A stretch of 18,147 bases of DNA from Methylococcaceae bacterium NSP1-2 (GTDB lineage: Bacteria; Pseudomonadota; Gammaproteobacteria; Methylococcales; Methylomonadaceae). Location of the stretch: NCBI GenBank assembly GCA_002256685.1, contig NQJH01000035.1, forward strand, positions 1 to 18,147, written 5' to 3'. Under the pieces are notes generated by a model. That model worked only from the letters and a program-made list of their open reading frames with translations, did not search any database and had not been told where the DNA came from. The position numbers and the translations under genes were made by a program. Shown piece after piece: positions 14,810 to 18,147 of the stretch; position 1 is the first letter of the stretch; each line of letters opens with the position of its first letter.

Positions 14810-14856
14810 TGTAGGTGCGAATTCATTCGCACTGTGCGGATAAATCCGCACCTACA
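14810..14856. repeat. Compound REP-like palindrome between convergent genes
   Basis: A 10-bp outer stem (TGTAGGTGCG at 14810-14819 with CGCACCTACA at 14847-14856) encloses two alternative hairpins: TGCGAATTCATTCGCA (14816-14831) and TGCGGATAAATCCGCA (14835-14850), each with a 7-bp stem. It lies between the stops of the convergent genes at 14790 and 14865. Repeats of the GTAGGTGCGAATTCATTCGC type are widespread in gammaproteobacteria; here it may also terminate transcription from both sides. Confidence 0.75.
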
Positions 14857-14864
14857 ACGGATAG

Positions 14865-17800
14865 CTACTTTTTATTGTTTAACACCCTCTTTTCTAAAAA
14901 TTCAACCACCGCAGTTGCGGCTAAAGGCTTGCTGTAAAAATAGCCTTGAATAATATCGCAACCGTTGTCCTTTAAAAAATCAACTTGTATTTGCTGTTCA
15001 ACACCCTCAGCAACGACTTTTAAATGTAGGTTGTGACCTAGCGTGATAATGGAGCGGACAATATTACGGTCATTTTCATCGTAGGCAATGTCATCAACAA
15101 ACGATTTGTCGATTTTCAATTCGTCAATCGGTAAGCATTTTAGATAATTTAAACTGGAATAGCCCGTGCCGAAATCGTCAATAGAAACGTGTACGCCTAA
15201 TGCCTTAAGTGCCTGTAACTCAACAATATGCGCTTCGATATTGGACATCATCAGGCTTTCTGTTAACTCCAACATCAGGTTTTTTGCGGGTAGCTGGGTT
15301 TTTTGCAAAGTTTCGGCAATAACTGTCAGCAGATTTTTTTGATTCAATTGTCTAGCAGACAAATTGACACTAACCGTTAATTCAAAACCTAGCTCTACCC
15401 ATTGCTTCATTTGTAGACAAGCGGTTTGTAAAATCCATTCGCCTAATTTAAGAATCAAACCGGTTTCTTCGGCAATGGGAATAAATTCGCTAGGCGGAAT
15501 CCAGCCTTTAGTAGGATGGTTCCAACGAACCAAGGCTTCAAAACCGACCACTTTTTCTTTAAACGAACAGACTTGCGGCTGGTAAACCAAATGAAATTGT
15601 TGGTTTTCCAAGGCGTTTAGCAAATCATTTTCCATCTCTACTCGCCAAATCAAGCGTTGATTAATGGCTTCAGTAAAAAACTGATAACGGTTTTTACCTA
15701 TTGATTTGGCATGGTACATGGCGGTATCTGCTTTTCTGAGTAAAGTCTGGGTGTCGTTGCCATCTTCTGGATACAAACAAATACCCATGCTGGTGGTAAT
15801 ACGCTGCGGTTGTCCGCCAACAAAAAACGGCTGGCTAAATAAATTAAGCACTTTATCAGCAACCTTGCTGACCTCAACTAAACTGGTGTCGGTCAATAGA
15901 ATAACAAACTCATCGCCACCCAGTCGTGCGACCAGATCACCATCAAAGATACTGTCGGTGAGACGTTTAGCAACCTGTTTTAGTAATTCGTCACCTTCGC
16001 TATGTCCCATCGAATCATTCACATATTTGAAATGATCCAGATCCAAAAACAGTACCGCTAGTTTTTTGGCATGTCGTTTTGCTTGGATTAGGCTGATTTG
16101 TAGATATTCCATCAACCAAGTACGGTTAGCCAGCTTGGTTAAGCCGTCATGAGTAGCGACGTATTCCAGTTGTTGTTCAGCGGCTTTTTTCTCGGTAATA
16201 TCTTCCTGCACAGCAATAAAATGGGTGATGATGCCATCGTCGGTCAGAATAGGTGTCACTGACTGAGTAATTACTAATTGGTCGCCTTGTTTATTGCGAT
16301 TGACCACTTCGCCACGCCAACTATTTTTTCCATTCAACGTAAGCCAGAATTCGTGCCAGAAATAGTCGTTCTGATAATCACAATACAATAATTGACTCGG
16401 CGTTTTTCCCCGTATTTCCACCCACTGATAACCACTCAGGCGGCTAAACGCATCGTTCGCCCAAACGATATGCCCTTTAAGGTCGGTAATAAAAATCGCA
16501 TTAGCGGCAACTTCCATTGCGGTCGTTTGTAAGCGTAGCCATTGTTGATTTTTGGCATGTTGTAACGTGGCACTTACTCGCTCCACCAGTTGATGCAAGC
16601 GGTAAAACGCGGGTTGTTCCAGCGTAAATGGTTGGGTTTGAAAGCCTATAACCCCCATAACACCCTGTACATTCAGTAGTGGTATCGCGAGATCAATCGG
16701 AAAGTCGTCCTGTTGCTCACGCCAACACACATTACCGCTAGTAAACGCCTGTACGATAGGGTCTTCTTTATTTTCATCGCTCCACGCCTGCAATAGTTGC
16801 TTGTTTTTTCCAGCACAGCTCTGAGTGATTAATCGCCCATCGCCGTCCTCTTTCAAACCGATCCAAATCAGCGGAAAATCGAACAATTCAACAAACTCTC
16901 GGCAAATAAAGGCGGCGACATTGTTAATGCTAACACCTAGCAAAACCTGTTTGCCCGCCTTTGCTAGCACCCAGTCGCTACGTTCAGCATAGATTTGTAC
17001 CGTAATATCGATGAGTGTCGCCGACAACACTTTGTTACCATCATCATCCTGTGCGGGGCGTAAAAACAGCTTTGCCCAAAAATAGTCATAACCCGTCGCT
17101 TTAAAACGAAATTCTCCTTCAAAATAGGGTAGTTCGCCTGTCCACACCGCCGCCACTGCGTACTGTATCTTGGGCTGATCATTAGTGTAAATGAGGTTTA
17201 ACAAACTTTGTTTAACGCCAAGTTGCCAAGTCCAGCCAGTCATGATGGTCAATGCCGAATTGGCAAACAACAGATTGGCATCCTGATCCAAAAGTAATAT
17301 CGCTTCTTGAATACTGTTTAACACAAACCGATAACGCGCCTCGCTTTTAATCAGTTGCAACTGTTTTTGCTCGATATTATCAGCCATGAGGTCAAACGTT
17401 CGCCCCATTTCCGCTAATTCGTTTTCACCCGTCAATTGAGCGCGTTGTTGAAAATCACCGTGACCGTAACGATGAGTAATATCAGCCAAGTAAGTCAGCG
17501 GTTTGACTATCATTTTCCGTACATTGATACTGATTAACAGCCCAATCAATAAGCCCATGACCATGACCAGACCGCTAATAATCAAAAACAATCGTTGAAC
17601 AGGTTGCAGAATTTCCGCGACTTTAACCAGACGAATGTAGTGCCAGTCTAGTTTGTCTATGTACAGAGTAAAAGCGACGTAGGTTTCCCCATTCACCTCT
17701 AAATAGCGAGGTATGTGGGGTTTATTGGATGAAGATTCTTTTCTGTTAATCAGCTCTTGTAACTTAGGATAGGCGGTTAAATCAGGTTTAAATTCGCCGC

Positions 17801-18147
17801 CCTTGCTTTCCAAATCAGCTTGCCAAAATCCAGCCAAAATGTAATTGCCGAAACTATCCAGCAAAAAATGCTGGCTACCCGCATAATTATCCGAGGTATG
17901 GAAGCCTTCCAATAATTCAGTGAGTGCGATGTCATGCCCTAAAATACCTTGCCAATGTCCATCAATATCTAACGGATAAACGACACTGACTACCCAAGTC
18001 TTAACGGGACTTTCATAAATCGCGGGAGTCCACAAGGCAATACGATTCGGATTTAATGGCGGTGAGGCTAATTGATCCCATAGCGTTTGGGTGTAATCAT
18101 GGTCTGGTTCTAATTTATAAATAAAATCAGCATCACGCCGCCAGAAA
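14865..18147 (-). CDS. Multi-sensor GGDEF-EAL protein, N-terminus outside window
   Basis: The minus-strand frame is open to the window edge (the first visible codons read FWRRDADFIYKLEP), so the 5' end is missing; the TTG at 18035 is internal. Numbering from that TTG: the rest of a periplasmic Cache-type sensor (1-140), a membrane helix (149-170), HAMP (171-224), PAS (about 232-345), a GAF-like domain (355-490), PAS (505-615), GGDEF (620-785; LGGDEF, 705-710) and EAL (800-1045; FEALVRWNHP, NLSAR, LTESLM, DDFGTGYSS at 953-961, VAEGVE). Both the cyclase and the c-di-GMP phosphodiesterase motifs look intact. The RxxD inhibitory site usually upstream of GGDEF is absent (DGDL there). It probably tunes c-di-GMP in response to an external ligand; which activity dominates cannot be read from sequence. 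Confidence 0.93.
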   Translation of the reverse strand, partial: FWRRDADFIYKLEPDHDYTQTLWDQLASPPLNPNRIALWTPAIYESPVKTWVVSVVYPLDIDGHWQGILGHDIALTELLEGFHTSDNYAGSQHFLLDSFGNYILAGFWQADLESKGGEFKPDLTAYPKLQELINRKESSSNKPHIPRYLEVNGETYVAFTLYIDKLDWHYIRLVKVAEILQPVQRLFLIISGLVMVMGLLIGLLISINVRKMIVKPLTYLADITHRYGHGDFQQRAQLTGENELAEMGRTFDLMADNIEQKQLQLIKSEARYRFVLNSIQEAILLLDQDANLLFANSALTIMTGWTWQLGVKQSLLNLIYTNDQPKIQYAVAAVWTGELPYFEGEFRFKATGYDYFWAKLFLRPAQDDDGNKVLSATLIDITVQIYAERSDWVLAKAGKQVLLGVSINNVAAFICREFVELFDFPLIWIGLKEDGDGRLITQSCAGKNKQLLQAWSDENKEDPIVQAFTSGNVCWREQQDDFPIDLAIPLLNVQGVMGVIGFQTQPFTLEQPAFYRLHQLVERVSATLQHAKNQQWLRLQTTAMEVAANAIFITDLKGHIVWANDAFSRLSGYQWVEIRGKTPSQLLYCDYQNDYFWHEFWLTLNGKNSWRGEVVNRNKQGDQLVITQSVTPILTDDGIITHFIAVQEDITEKKAAEQQLEYVATHDGLTKLANRTWLMEYLQISLIQAKRHAKKLAVLFLDLDHFKYVNDSMGHSEGDELLKQVAKRLTDSIFDGDLVARLGGDEFVILLTDTSLVEVSKVADKVLNLFSQPFFVGGQPQRITTSMGICLYPEDGNDTQTLLRKADTAMYHAKSIGKNRYQFFTEAINQRLIWRVEMENDLLNALENQQFHLVYQPQVCSFKEKVVGFEALVRWNHPTKGWIPPSEFIPIAEETGLILKLGEWILQTACLQMKQWVELGFELTVSVNLSARQLNQKNLLTVIAETLQKTQLPAKNLMLELTESLMMSNIEAHIVELQALKALGVHVSIDDFGTGYSSLNYLKCLPIDELKIDKSFVDDIAYDENDRNIVRSIITLGHNLHLKVVAEGVEQQIQVDFLKDNGCDIIQGYFYSKPLAATAVVEFLEKRVLNNKK

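Noticed and set aside
14865..18035. TTG at 18035 as the start of the GGDEF-EAL gene
   Set aside because: The frame stays open to the window edge and the extra residues continue a Cache-like sensor, so the true start lies outside.
1..18147. CRISPR array, prophage or defence system
   Set aside because: No evenly spaced direct repeats with spacers and no phage or defence genes were seen; all repeats found are palindromic or MITE-like.

Overview
The window is a moderately AT-rich stretch of chromosome from a gammaproteobacterium. The gene content and protein character (argS followed by a SPOR protein, LptM lipoprotein next to lysA, a YaiL-family protein, PhoB/PhoR, zwf-pgl, and dispersed REP-like hairpins) suggest the Methylococcales or Thiotrichales. 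That placement is inference; no rRNA or other decisive marker is present.

Layout. 1-236: a decayed miniature transposable element and a strong hairpin repeat. 237-1037 (-): an LpxH/PlcP-type metallophosphoesterase behind what looks like a tandem PhoB-binding promoter. 1144-1653: a small graveyard, with an unidentified minus-strand gene split by a second copy of the same miniature element, then a fragment of an IS1-family transposase. 1732-2784 (+): a glycosyltransferase. 2788-4756 (-): phoB-phoR. 4997-5274 (+): a 7Fe ferredoxin gene (fdxA) broken by an internal deletion, ending in a second copy of the hairpin repeat. 5366-7417 (+): zwf-pgl, in which pgl appears to have lost an internal in-frame segment. 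7495-7926 (-): a small RNA-recognition-motif protein. 8259-8335 (-): tRNA-His with a near-consensus promoter. 8466-9803 (-): rlmD. 10025-14790 (+): argS, a SPOR/FtsN-like protein, lptM, lysA, a YaiL-family protein and a Cys-rich/DUF2934-like protein. 14865 to the window edge (-): a large multi-sensor GGDEF-EAL protein whose N-terminus lies outside the window.

How it fits together. PhoB/PhoR senses phosphate limitation. The phosphoesterase at 237-1037 carries four 11-bp-phased Pho half-sites placed 10 bp before a -10 element, so it is a good candidate Pho-regulon member. Its family includes the phospholipase C-like PlcP enzymes of phosphate-starvation lipid remodelling, as well as LpxH.

The most noteworthy signals are: a pair of ~115-123 bp MITE-like elements with terminal inverted repeats and target duplications, one splitting a gene; the Pho-type promoter; and the two genes flanking zwf (fdxA and pgl), each with a clean internal deletion. 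I see no CRISPR array, prophage or defence system. I found no clear evidence of an entirely new multi-gene system.
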